Positions 30,405 to 39,795 of a stretch of DNA of 64,000 nt are shown one piece after another. Both the position numbers and the translations under genes were made by a program. Position 1 is the first letter of the stretch. Every line of letters begins with the position of its first letter. This DNA comes from Hyaloperonospora brassicae (taxonomy: Eukaryota; Oomycota; Peronosporomycetes; Peronosporales; Peronosporaceae): contig CANTFL010001352.1 of assembly GCA_947650285.1 (NCBI GenBank), positions 310,001 through 374,000 on the forward strand, written 5' to 3'. A model generated the notes under the pieces. That model worked only from the letters and a program-made list of their open reading frames with translations. It did not search any database and had not been told where the DNA came from.

Positions 30405-33400
30405 GGTGTAATCCGGGTAATTACCGTTGCGTCGTGCATCACTAAGTAGACCTGCGAGTTCTCACATAGTAGTCTGTGATGCACCACCGCAGTACGAATC
30501 GTTAACATATGTTGTGGCTATATCCTTAGCCGCACCTGCACGTAGCCATGCAGACGCGGCTGTGCGAATTCTGCGCGCCGCACTAAATCGTACGTTACCC
30601 TTGACTTGGAATAAATCGATCTAATACCCTTCAGCAGTGCGGACTCATTGTTGTAAGTAATTGTCATCTCAGTCAAGAACGCGACTATTGGATTGGAAGA
30701 GGGGTGATGTAAGTTGAGAAGTATCTCTACGTCATCGCTACATTAACTTGAGAGCCAACGTTATCTTATATTACCATATGATAGTCAGCAATGTTAGCCC
30801 AAACTGTTGATAAGGATGTTTCTCATTCAAGGCTACAATCGGCAGGGGTGAACAATTCATTACTCATTGACTAATACTGGCCATAATGTCAGCTAGCAAA
30901 ACTGCCAGTTAATGCAAGATGCGAGCATTCTCGGTGAGTAAAAAGTCAGCATACATATCTGCTACTCTTAAATAATGATAGTCAAATATTACATCAAAGC
31001 TAAAAATATAATAAAACCTTGAAATAGATCCACCGAAAATCTCGAATATGTACATATCGCTACAGCTTTTGTAAAACCATTTATGAGATAAACAGAAAGT
31101 TTAACATGCACCACCCACGTTCGCTGTTCGGCCGAATGTGCAAACAACCTATTCGTCATTCATGTTCTTTCACACATGTCCTTCCTCTTTACCCTTTCTC
31201 ATTTTATTCATTGGATACTATTACACTTTTCATAAACGCCAGTTGCATTGCAAGAAGGAACATGTGCGCTGACGCTACAAGCGTAGCCTTAGAGTGTTGC
31301 TCATCGTTCTCGTGTAAAAGTGCTTCTGTTCTACCTTTTCAATCCAAGTCATATATATTTGACATTGCAACAACGTGTAGCTGTCGTTTTCAACACTTCA
31401 ATTTACGCTGACGAGGCAGCGCAGCATTAGATTTACGCCTCACAACGATGTAAAAGAAGTTCACAGAGCGACTTAGGCAGCATAAGGCGACAATTGAACA
31501 AATACAGCAAGAGCAGACATTACCCTGGCAAGCTAACAGACATTATTGGTGCTGTTGCCAATGGCAATGCAACTGGTTGAGGACACTTAGGGCGGGGGGG
31601 GACACGCTATGAGGGCGCGCGGTGTCGATAATATCTTTTGTCGTCACAAAAGAAGACGCTAATACTGGTGGTATATTGTTGATGATAGCGGATGATCGGC
31701 AGGCTGGGGGAGCTGTGCATTCGGAAGCATTGTTGATATCTGAAATGGATGACATCCTGAACGCAAGCGTAGACACCTTGGTCCGCCCGTCACCCATCGA
31801 CATGTAGTACAGCATACGGACACTTCATTACGCTACATTCAGCACATAGTCGTTTTTTTACTGCGTTCATGCACAAGAAAAAAGCACTTGTATCGTAGAC
31901 GTTTGTATGGTGTCCCACAGGGCTAGCTTGTCAACACCTTTTGTGACGCATAACAATGCGAGAAGTGGATGCAAACGACGAATCGGACATTACCAAATCA
32001 ATTATAGTTTTCTTTAGTAATCAGCGGCGACATTTGTGTGAGCATCAACAATAAAATCGACATATTTAATGATCCTCGACATGTTTGATGACGGAGGTAT
32101 AGCATATATCTGTACATCATCATTTTTGTAGTAATGTGGTGTATGTCAAACTCGTTTTTCATCCGTGGTGCATAATTTATAATGTCGTGAGTGCTTGTAG
32201 AATATATTGCACATGTCTTTTGTAGTATATTCAGATTTCCGTTCGATCGAGCATGTCTTTTTTTCCAACTGACCGCGCTTCCTCGGCACATTATCGTACA
32301 CGTAATATTTCGACTGAAGCAACCTACAGTCATTGATGTCGATAATGACAGTGTGATTGGTAGCTAGGTAGTCAATACAAGTGTTACAGCAATTACAACA
32401 CCCGCATACATAGAATCTGCCTGTCACGACTCCTTCTGTCAACGTGCATCGCTCCAGCTTTCTTATTGATGATACTTTCGTCTATACGCGAAGTGCTAAG
32501 AACCCGCATGTTCTCACAAATTGCCATGTCTAACAAATACTAGCAACGCCCTCGTACTCTGCGACGAGTACGCAGATGGACCTGACTTTGCCAGTTTGTA
32601 GATCAAACGATGATAGTATACAGCATTTTTTTTATCAAGTTGGCAATTGCGTGATTTCGCTTATGCTACGGAAGCGAAATCTGATCAAGCAGATAAGCGC
32701 CCATTGTGCTTGGCCTGCTGGCGAACCGGCCCGCTAGGTATATTCTTTGTCACTGAAGAAAGTCTGCAATCGTTGGTCTCTGCATTGTCACCATAATTAC
32801 TGGGTCTGTGTGCGTGTTTGCTCGAGGCAATGTTGAATCTGTAACCTTTCGATTAGTAGGATTGTAAGGTTACGGATCAAAATCGCTAGTAGGAGTGGTA
32901 CTCATTCATCACTCTGGGCTATAGTTTTCTATCAACCTACAAGTAATTAAAAGAAGCGACAATGTAGGTTGTAGATTAGCAGCACGTACAAGAGCCGACC
33001 GTGTATCTACGCATCAATATCAAAGCCTTTTCAGCAGCATTATTGCGTGCGTAATGCTCAGCATTTGCGAAACTTAATGCACGCTAAGGATTATACGGCC
33101 GCGCAGCTATCACAGGTGACGCAGCCTCCAGCATCCTCTTCCTTATGAGTGCGGTTGTATTTTGATGTAGATTCGTGAACGATGTACTACGTACAACAGT
33201 AGATATAGTAGTGGTCTGCCACGGCGAAGGTGGTCGAGCCCCAGGTGGAAGGCAAGCACTTTGGACCGTAATGGCGATAAAGGAACACTCAGAGTGAGCA
33301 CCCGACCTTACAGCACAGGGTACGAACAGGAACGAGATTGGTAACATCGCCGGTAGTTAGTAGACGCGACGAGAGAGACGCAGGAAGACACTTGAATTGC

Positions 33401-33727
33401 CCAAGGTACACAGGATGCCCACTATCTGGTCACGATGATGGCAGGCTCCATACGACGAAGGTATCGTAGATGCGATCCGAAGATGCGTACTCTGTGTGGC
33501 CAAGGAAAGACGATGGTGGTAAAGCTCGATCCAAAGTACTTGAAGCATCACAACCTGAAGCAACACAACCTCATTAACGATGCCTTGGAACTGCGGATTC
33601 AGCACACAAGCAAGGAGCCCTCCCGAAGCCTTGCAGAAGTGGTTAGGCATGGCGAATCGATGGGTGGGAAAATCGAACAGATAAACTATGATAGAGTTGA
33701 CGGTTGGGACACCGCTTGCGAGCAAAG
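30405..33727. other. Gene-poor AT-rich sequence
   Basis: Only short frames. Two may be coding relics: 31622-31807 plus (acidic fragment, non-ATG start) and 33084-33347 minus (87 aa, true ATG, hydrophobic start MLPISFLFVPCAV, no domain). Neither can be assigned. Confidence 0.4.
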
Positions 33728-34120
33728 CTAAGACTTGTGAGCTCGACCACTGAGGTCCACTTCTCCCGTCGAATAATTGTAAGAACATGCATGCAACAAC
33801 GAGGTTTGCACGAGCTGACTTCGTGCTTCGTTTTTATGGCCAAGACGACGATTTTGGCAATCGCTCCCCGAACTGACATGTCCAAATTTTGTGCAGTCGT
33901 CATAAAAGGACGTGTATTTAGGATCCTCAGTTGACAAGATGTTGCCATATCCGAAACAGTCTGTGACACACGCCAGACCATGCTGGTCGGACACCGGCTC
34001 GCACTGCCTGCTCTCCAATGATGTAGGGTTCATTATGTACTCGAAAGAAAAGGTCCGGATATTGAGCCCTTCGGAATCGCTGTCTCGTGCCAACGAATCG
34101 TCTGTTTTTTCGTCCTGCAT
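33728..34120 (-). CDS. Cys-containing ORF divergent from the left effector, 130 aa
   Basis: ATG at 34120 to TAG at 33728 without interruption. It has an acidic N-terminus (DDSLARDSDSEGLNIR) and several Cys (CEPVSDQ, CVTDCFGYG, DDCTKFG, SDCQNRR). CTKFGH...DC faintly recalls a retroviral-type zinc knuckle, but the spacing is wrong, so no family is claimed. Its start lies 8 bp from the MITE-like element and about 570 bp from the effector ATG in the opposite direction. In the right arm the equivalent sequence is split by the 1.6-kb insertion and interrupted again by the 582-bp one, so only the left copy is open. Confidence 0.3.
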   Translation of the reverse strand: MQDEKTDDSLARDSDSEGLNIRTFSFEYIMNPTSLESRQCEPVSDQHGLACVTDCFGYGNILSTEDPKYTSFYDDCTKFGHVSSGSDCQNRRLGHKNEARSQLVQTSLLHACSYNYSTGEVDLSGRAHKS

Positions 34121-34127
34121 TTTTCGA

Positions 34128-34312
34128 CAGAGGACCCCTCATAGCTAATGCCTTAGTACCTAATAACCTCTTGTTGTTAATCAAAAGTCTCCGGCCCGAC
34201 GTTGGGCAAGAAAGGTAAAATACGTGATAACCCAGCCCCTCTTACCTAGTATCTCTTATTACCTAATATTTGTTTATCTGCCTAATTGTATGAGCTAATA
34301 GAGGTCCTGCTG
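34128..34312. mobile_element. MITE-like insertion, 185 bp, left arm only
   Basis: The ends are imperfect inverted repeats: CAGAGGACCCCTCATAGCT at the left, and CAGCAGGACCTCTATTAGCT when the right end is read on the other strand. The inside is AT-rich with repeated TACCTAATA-type words and no ORF. The right duplication arm lacks this block; its flanks there align directly with the two sides of the element. A clear target-site duplication was not found. Confidence 0.6.
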
Positions 34313-34559
34313 TAAACTTTTCGACCTCTGGAACACAGTAGGATTGCACGTACTGGCTATGCTTGGTCGAGGAAAGTGCACACAGGTCCGCAGCATCTTC
34401 TCTACGGCTTTGTCCGAGCGTTAGATCGTTCCTACGGAACGAATGGACCAGAAATCAATGGGCAGATTCAAGGCCTTGTGGGAGTAAATATCCTGCACGA
34501 GCTTTACGTCATGATGGCGCGTTCACCACCTGCTCACCTACCAAGTGCACGAAGACCTC

Positions 34560-34588
34560 TTTTCACTCCTCATTTCTACTTCAGCAGT
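34560..34588 (+). promoter_or_regulatory. Possible oomycete initiator-like element before the left effector
   Basis: TCACTCCTCATTTCTACTTC resembles the pyrimidine-rich oomycete initiator with its TCATT core. It lies about 110 bp before the effector ATG and is kept in the other arm. Low certainty. Confidence 0.3.
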
Positions 34589-34687
34589 GCTCGCGCCACC
34601 CCCAAGTTTTCAGAACACTCTCCTCCTCCTCCTTCTTTTTTTCGTTGTCGTCGCCGTCGCTACCGACTGCTTGTACTGTGAGCCCCA

Positions 34688-35551
34688 ATGGCCAGGTGGA
34701 CCCTACTCCTCGTGTTGGCCGTCGTCGTGTCTGCTGGCAGTGGTGCCCGTCTGGCTCCGGTGACCGAAAAGCTGGATGACGTGACATCCCCGGACCTGAG
34801 GTACGACGCGCTGTCCGGAATGACGGACAAGCAGTTTTCTCTACGAGCGGATGGTGTCCGTCGTCGAATTGCCGGAGAAGAAAGAGGTGCGTCGGAGATT
34901 GGAACGAAGCTGAAGGAAAGTCTCGCCGGTCTGAAGTCCAAGCTGTCCATGCAAGCGATGAAAGGCGTGTACGGGAAAGGGACAGTCAAGCTGCGGGAGT
35001 GGTATGGCGCGGTGCGATACGTAACTGAGGCGGTCATTGAGTCTTTCAATGCCAAGGTGCAGGATAAGCTGTATGACTTACAAGCTTGGCGTACCAAAAG
35101 ACGATTGGACAAAGGGGCGACGGTCGAGGAGCTTGCCGAAATGGGCCTAAAACCCGTAGTAGTTCAACGGGCGCTTGGCATACCATCTGTGCGCTATCCC
35201 ACGGCTTACACCAGTGAGGAGATGAAGAAGAATGTCAAAATCTACTTCAGCTACGTCGAGGCGTACTATCGACATGCTGCGAAGAACCCTTTGAGGGAGG
35301 ACCAGGTTGAGGAGATAGTTGCGTATCTCAGGGGGCGATTGGTGCGAGGGATGGAGCTGGATGAACTTTTACGCATGGGCCCGGACCCTAGTATAGTTAA
35401 GCGAGCGCTAGAACTCACAGACGCACGTCCATCCGGAGCTGCTGTCGGTGGTAGGCTCTCAAAGGAGTCTAGATTCTACGAGACATACAAAAGTCTGTAC
35501 GAGAAAGGAGATGTAGACTTGCATTCCGACTCTCCATCACCCACATTGTAG
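34688..35551 (+). CDS. Secreted RxLR-like effector candidate, copy A, 287 aa
   Basis: ATG 34688 begins a classical signal peptide (MARWTLLLVLAVVVSAGSGA, cleavage likely near residue 20). Residues 50-66 read FSLRADGVRRRIAGEER: a degenerate RxLR (xxLR) followed by GEER, which matches RxLR-dEER placement in Phytophthora and downy mildews. These motifs belong to secreted proteins that act inside plant cells. The body is helical with two related units: about residues 138-195 (KGATVEELAEMGLKPVVVQR, then YFSYVEAYY) and 217-272 (RGMELDELLRMGPDPSIVKR, then YETYKSLYE). No cysteine is visible after the signal peptide. It is a single exon. Copy B is at 54293-55156. Host target and function are unknown. 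Confidence 0.75.
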   Translation: MARWTLLLVLAVVVSAGSGARLAPVTEKLDDVTSPDLRYDALSGMTDKQFSLRADGVRRRIAGEERGASEIGTKLKESLAGLKSKLSMQAMKGVYGKGTVKLREWYGAVRYVTEAVIESFNAKVQDKLYDLQAWRTKRRLDKGATVEELAEMGLKPVVVQRALGIPSVRYPTAYTSEEMKKNVKIYFSYVEAYYRHAAKNPLREDQVEEIVAYLRGRLVRGMELDELLRMGPDPSIVKRALELTDARPSGAAVGGRLSKESRFYETYKSLYEKGDVDLHSDSPSPTL

Positions 35552-36470
35552 TGACTTGCAGTGCGCTCTGGACTGTCTTCCTGATAGTGACAGCGCACAC
35601 TTGGAACTATTGCAGAGCAATTGGTAGGACGTTGACATGCGTGGGACAATACACCAGTGCATTTGATGATTGCATTACCTTCTCGTTGATCCATTGTTCC
35701 TCTTTATAGCGTCCACTCGAGTAAAAACTGCGCCTTGGGACTATTTGTCCTCGATTTTGAACGTCGAGCGAGCGTCGAGCTGCTGCAGATTAATGCAGTA
35801 AAGGCATAAAGGCAGCATTTGATGTCAATAGTTGCGCTTGAAGAGTGCGCCATATCGACGTGTTGGACGTGTCAAAAGCGAACATAAAGCTTCTACGAGT
35901 GAACTTATCGAGCAGCAGATAGGTGCAGTTCTGCACGGACGTACACTTGTGACACTGCCGTTTTTTGACCGTCAAGTAGTAGATGGCGTTTGTTAGTAGT
36001 CACGTTTGCCCACGGCAGCGCTTTCGGAAGGATAAGTCGCAGCTCTACCACGCATCGTAAGTTCCCAATTTGCGACTCCGTAGCGAGCGATCTTGCAATG
36101 GTGTACAGTCCATCACTGATCTATCGGTGACCTGAGACAAACAAGCTTCGCTTCTGCAAGGAATGCGATGTCAGTCGCGACTTCTCCGCCGGCATGTCGT
36201 GGAATTTGCTTTCCGAGAGATGCGGCTAGAAGGTAAAGAAGTGTATGGTTTGCAGCAGTAAGTGTATTGAGTTCAGATGTTTCGTGGTGACGATGAGCAA
36301 TTTAGCTATTTTATCCAGATCACGAAGCTCAGCCATGCAAGGATTTGCAGGAGCTGCCACTCGACTAGTTCAAGTAGCGTTGTCGCGGTATTCTTTTCTG
36401 TCTGGCTTTTCGGTCCGTGCAGGTGGAATAAGCTCTGTATCCGTACCAACGCAACGCAGAGCAGTGCAGG
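35552..36470. other. Effector 3' flank, nearly identical in both arms
   Basis: No gene assigned. Two small frames (35476-35694 and 35790-35975, minus strand) recur in the right arm. Their sameness reflects near-identity of the DNA and is not by itself evidence of coding. Confidence 0.45.
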
Positions 36471-36692
36471 TTAAGCAAACAATGCCCACACTTTGATGAC
36501 ACCGCTAGGAATTGGTATGCATCCGAAATGGGACGACGGATGTGCAGATTCTGTGTCAATCTCCATCATGAATGACAAAGTTGAGCGTCGTGACTCGGAT
36601 GTGTGCTTCGTCACAGCGCCTCCTGCTTCATGGCTGTTACTAACGAAGAGTAGGAGCCCGAGACACACAACGTAGATAACATTGTCACGCAC
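36471..36692 (-). pseudogene. Signal-peptide-like ORF lacking ATG (left arm)
   Basis: A 73-codon frame starts at GTG with a stop three codons upstream and has a strong signal-peptide core (NVIYVVCLGLLLFVSNS), then a polar Ser/Arg-rich part (SESRRSTLSF). The right arm carries the same frame with one visible residue change. An ATG lies nearby in another frame. It looks like a secreted-protein gene that lost its start before the duplication, or the second exon of a spliced gene. Confidence 0.35.
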
Positions 36693-37099
36693 GGTGAGTC
36701 ATCGATGCTGGCGATACATTGTTGCTAGATTCTCATGTTTTATGCATGCGCAACAAGCCGTTGCGCTTCGGAGTACACTACTCGTCAATACCTCACATTG
36801 CTGGTCTCTCTTTCCCTTCTTACTAGCGACCGAAACAAATTGACGATATAATCGAGGGTCAAGAACCGTACGTTTGCGAACAAGGCAATGGATTCTAGAG
36901 TCTGGGGTCAGCTTGAAATGCTGGCTAGTACGTATGCCTTGGCTTCCCTGAACTCTAACGCAATGTCCAGAACCCGTAAATCACCTCCGTTCAAGCGATT
37001 TTGAGGGCTGTGATGTAACGCAAACAGTACAACGACTTAGTGCGACTATATAGCCTGTACCGGGGTTAGATGTCGACTGGTAGTCGACAATGGGTGTGG

Positions 37100-37540
37100 T
37101 GCACACAAGGGTTGGGTCAGCCATTAAAGTGATATTAGGACACAGTATCAATTGTTGAAGACTGATGTCTGTCAACCATTGATTACGAGATCTTTTGAGA
37201 GGTTTTATATAGGACATTAGCGAGTAGGTTAATTACGATGTTCTAAGGTGTTCTTTTAGGTTAAAAAAAGAAATAAAGTTCAGTTCCCATTTTGTTACAA
37301 TAGATACGTGCCTCTCTAAAGCGTCTTGTGATCGTTTGAGGACAACAGGGACCGTAAGCTCTCTGATCTTGTTGATTCTTTGAGTCGGATTCTCTGAACC
37401 AAACCTTAAGCTCTCGGATCTATTTGACTCTTCAAGTCGTGTTCTCTGAGCCAAACCTCAAGCTCTCTGAGCTTGTTGACTCTCTGAGTCGGGTTCATTT
37501 AACCTTAAGCTGCTCGTTGAGCGTTAAAATCTTCCTCTGA
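37100..37540 (+). mobile_element. LTR-like remnant, related to 58062-58550
   Basis: From about 37105 the sequence matches 58130-58520 in the same direction: ACACAAGGG, CAGTATCA-TTG, CTGTCA-CCA-GAT, AAGTTCAGTTCCC, and then the GTAAGCTCT...GAGTCGG block. The order suggests an old long terminal repeat, with a TATA-like TTTTATATAGG at 37203. Ends are not resolved. It directly adjoins the inner end of the left arm. Confidence 0.5.
37352..37502 (+). repeat. 52-bp tandem repeat, three copies
   Basis: Units start at 37352, 37404 and 37456, each beginning CC-TAAGCTCTC and ending GTTCTCTGA-CCAAA; the third is shortened. The related sequence near 58440-58493 has one copy only. Confidence 0.85.
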
Positions 37541-38438
37541 ATTAAAAGAGGTGTAGCTCCGCTACACTTGTAGCACTTGTAGTCAATTTACGCCTGAGTC
37601 GGTAACGACTAATCCTCTGTGAGGATGGCGTAATCCACAACCCTCTCTGAGGACCAAAAGGTCGCGCTAAATAAGCTGACCGCGGCCGTAGGCCCTGAAA
37701 ATGTAGAGTTTCTAGCTGCACAAGGTCATGGTGGAGTGGTGATCGCTCTTTTGAGGAGTCGATCCCAACTCTCCACTGGCGACCAGACGACCGACTAACG
37801 AAGGGGTAATTAGATTTCGTATTCTTGATTGCCTTTCCCACCTTGTGTACCCGTAGGTGGACTAAGTTGCACTCTTCCAGGTGGACTCGTGTCAATGGAA
37901 AACTTGACCGTGTTTGCGATGGGGTCGAGGTTCGATCACGGTGTGGAAATCTTCACATCACGATCGGGGTTGGTGTGATCACGTAAAATTCGTCACGCGA
38001 TCACTTGTATGCTTGTGGAGTGCTCGATATGAGTCACCCTGATCGATAATAGATCGCCTTGTCCAAATGTAGACCATGATTCGCGAGCCTTCTTACCACT
38101 TGAGCCGCCTCGCGATCTTGGGTCCTCAACCACAAAGGGTTTCCTGCGTCCAGTCGCAGTTGGGGTGATGTTTGAGAGATCCTGATCCCTGGCCAAACAA
38201 TCCAGGGATATCAATTATTAAAGTATGTGAACCTTTCCTTGACGTCGGGTGGCCAATGATCCATCCGGAGGATAAGTCGACACGTGTACTTTGAAGCAAA
38301 TTGAACTCTGTTCAATGTTAACCAATTAAACGTAACAACCATATCCCTATCCCGTGTCTTAGACATTATTTGCCACATGTCGCTCTCTCTAAACGGTAGC
38401 GATCTTGTACTTGCGTGGCCCACACCTGATATGCTTGT
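37541..38438. other. No gene; probable retroelement-derived sequence
   Basis: The longest frame (37542-37895, minus) has no domain and no trustworthy start. The stretch follows the LTR-like remnant and may be its inner part, but no gag or pol motif was seen. Confidence 0.35.
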
Positions 38439-38660
38439 CTGATCGCGATCATATACCTGATCACTGATCACGATCTCGATCGTTTCCTGATCGCGATCGC
38501 ATTGCTGATCGTGGATCACATGATGTTCTGCACACCAACCTGATCACGATCACATACTTGATCTCGATCACATACCTGATCACTGATCACGATCTCGATC
38601 ACTAATCACGATCTCGATCTCCTTGCTGTCCGCGGTACCCTTTTGATCGACTGATCGCTA
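38439..38660. repeat. GATC-rich degenerate array
   Basis: About 22 GATC sites in roughly 220 bp, built from units such as CTGATCACGATC and ATCTCGATCACATAC. Being self-complementary around each GATC, the array can fold on itself. Confidence 0.85.
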
Positions 38661-38954
38661 ACGTTACCTATCGCCTCATACCTTGAACTCAAATCGCAGG
38701 TCCCAACCTGCCCGATCTGATATCCATTTTAGTCTGACTGTCCAATGGACGCGATCTTACCAGATGTGGGACCAGGCAGCCAACCGTTAACTGGCTCGGA
38801 CATAACGGGAATACGATCAGTTCCTCTACAGCGAATTTACATAGTCGCTTTAACACACTTTTACAGGTAACCGGGCGCAGTATAAGCCCGACTAGAAGTC
38901 TTACTGTTTCCTTGGTTAGCAACACACCGGCTCGTCGCTCGAAGACTTTTTGGA
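38661..38954. other. No feature seen
   Basis: Spacer between two repeat arrays. Confidence 0.3.
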
Positions 38955-39095
38955 TAGTGCTGTCTATTGGGTCACTGGCTCGCCATTTTGCGAGTCTTGA
39001 AGCGGTACCGTCTACTAGGTCACCGCCTCGCCGTGCGACGAGACTGTAAAGAGCTGCCGTCTACTGGTCACCGGCTCGCCGTGCGACACGACTGG
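38955..39095 (+). repeat. About 50-bp imperfect tandem repeat, three copies
   Basis: Units share CTGTCTATTGGGTCACTGG, then CTCGCC and GCGA-GA-T. Copies start near 38959, 39008 and 39056; the third is shorter. Confidence 0.7.
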
Positions 39096-39385
39096 TGTGT
39101 CACTGCAAGCGAGTACTGCCTACCCCGGGACGATTAAACTCTTGGCGCTTCCAATCGAGACCTTTACAAACTATACTCCTCGAGGCTCGACAGCAGGCAT
39201 AATCCAGCCCACGCAGGGACTTACCCCAACAGTGCACACGTGTCTTAGACTTGGGAAATTCCGCTTTGTATTAAATATCTCCTGTTCCGTACCTGATTGC
39301 AGAAGGACTATTTAGTGGTTCTCCTTCATCCCCCTTGACGGCCTATGCTAATACTAAGGGGGGTGGACCAGCCTTTATCTTGCTT

Positions 39386-39520
39386 TCTCGTCAAATCTTG
39401 TCTCGTCGAGTTGTGGCTCGACGAGTCCTCCCTCGTCCAGTCTTTGCTCGTCGAGTCTTCCTTCGTCGATACTTTTATCGTCAAGGACTCCCTCGTTGTG
39501 TCTTGATTGTCGAGTCTTGA
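39386..39520 (+). repeat. TCGTCGAGTCTT-type 15-bp repeat
   Basis: About nine degenerate units of CTCGTCGAGTCTTNC. They keep one frame open (39335-39520), which would give an Arg/Val/Leu-repeat peptide. This is most likely a by-product of the 15-bp period. Confidence 0.7.
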
Positions 39521-39742
39521 ATCATCGATGTCAGTGCCATCCGGGTTTTTTCTTCAACTTCCTCACTCCCATAATTAATCAAAAGGTAGAAATATTACAC
39601 TAAAAAATCTCACACCACAGTTATCAGCTGAGTTTTTTTCGAAGACACTTTAGAGGCGCTATCAAGTCAAGCAAAATAAGCGCCAATGCGTGACCAATCC
39701 TCAACCAAGACATTAAATTTCTTGTTCATATCCTCAAAATAT

Positions 39743-39790
39743 TTCTTCAGGTTTCTGAGATTATTTTCTTTGAAATAATTATCTGAAGAA
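39743..39790. other. Imperfect hairpin
   Basis: TTCTTCAG at the left pairs with CTGAAGAA at the right, and an inner AGATTATTT pairs with AAATAATTaTCT around a short loop. It might be the tip of a small inverted-repeat element. No function is claimed. Confidence 0.4.
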
Positions 39791-39795
39791 TTTAT

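Larger units (their letters stand above)
33797..37057 (+). repeat. Left arm of an inverted segmental duplication
   Basis: Reading this arm on the minus strand gives the right arm (about 52787-58055) on the plus strand. Matches run without a break from near 37057 (paired with 52787) to 34035 (paired with 55615), and continue outward from 34030 to about 33797, paired with 57226-57399 and then 57987-58055. Long non-coding stretches, for example the 186 bp at 35790-35975, translate identically in both arms. The left arm has a 185-bp element that the right arm lacks. Boundaries are by eye, to about 10-20 bp. Confidence 0.92.

Noticed and set aside
33357..33788. 143-aa minus-strand ORF near the outer end of the left arm
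   Set aside because: No domain; the plus-strand frame 33435-33731 is equally good, so neither was called.
38439..38660. CRISPR-like array
   Set aside because: Units are degenerate and contiguous without spacers, and the genome is eukaryotic.
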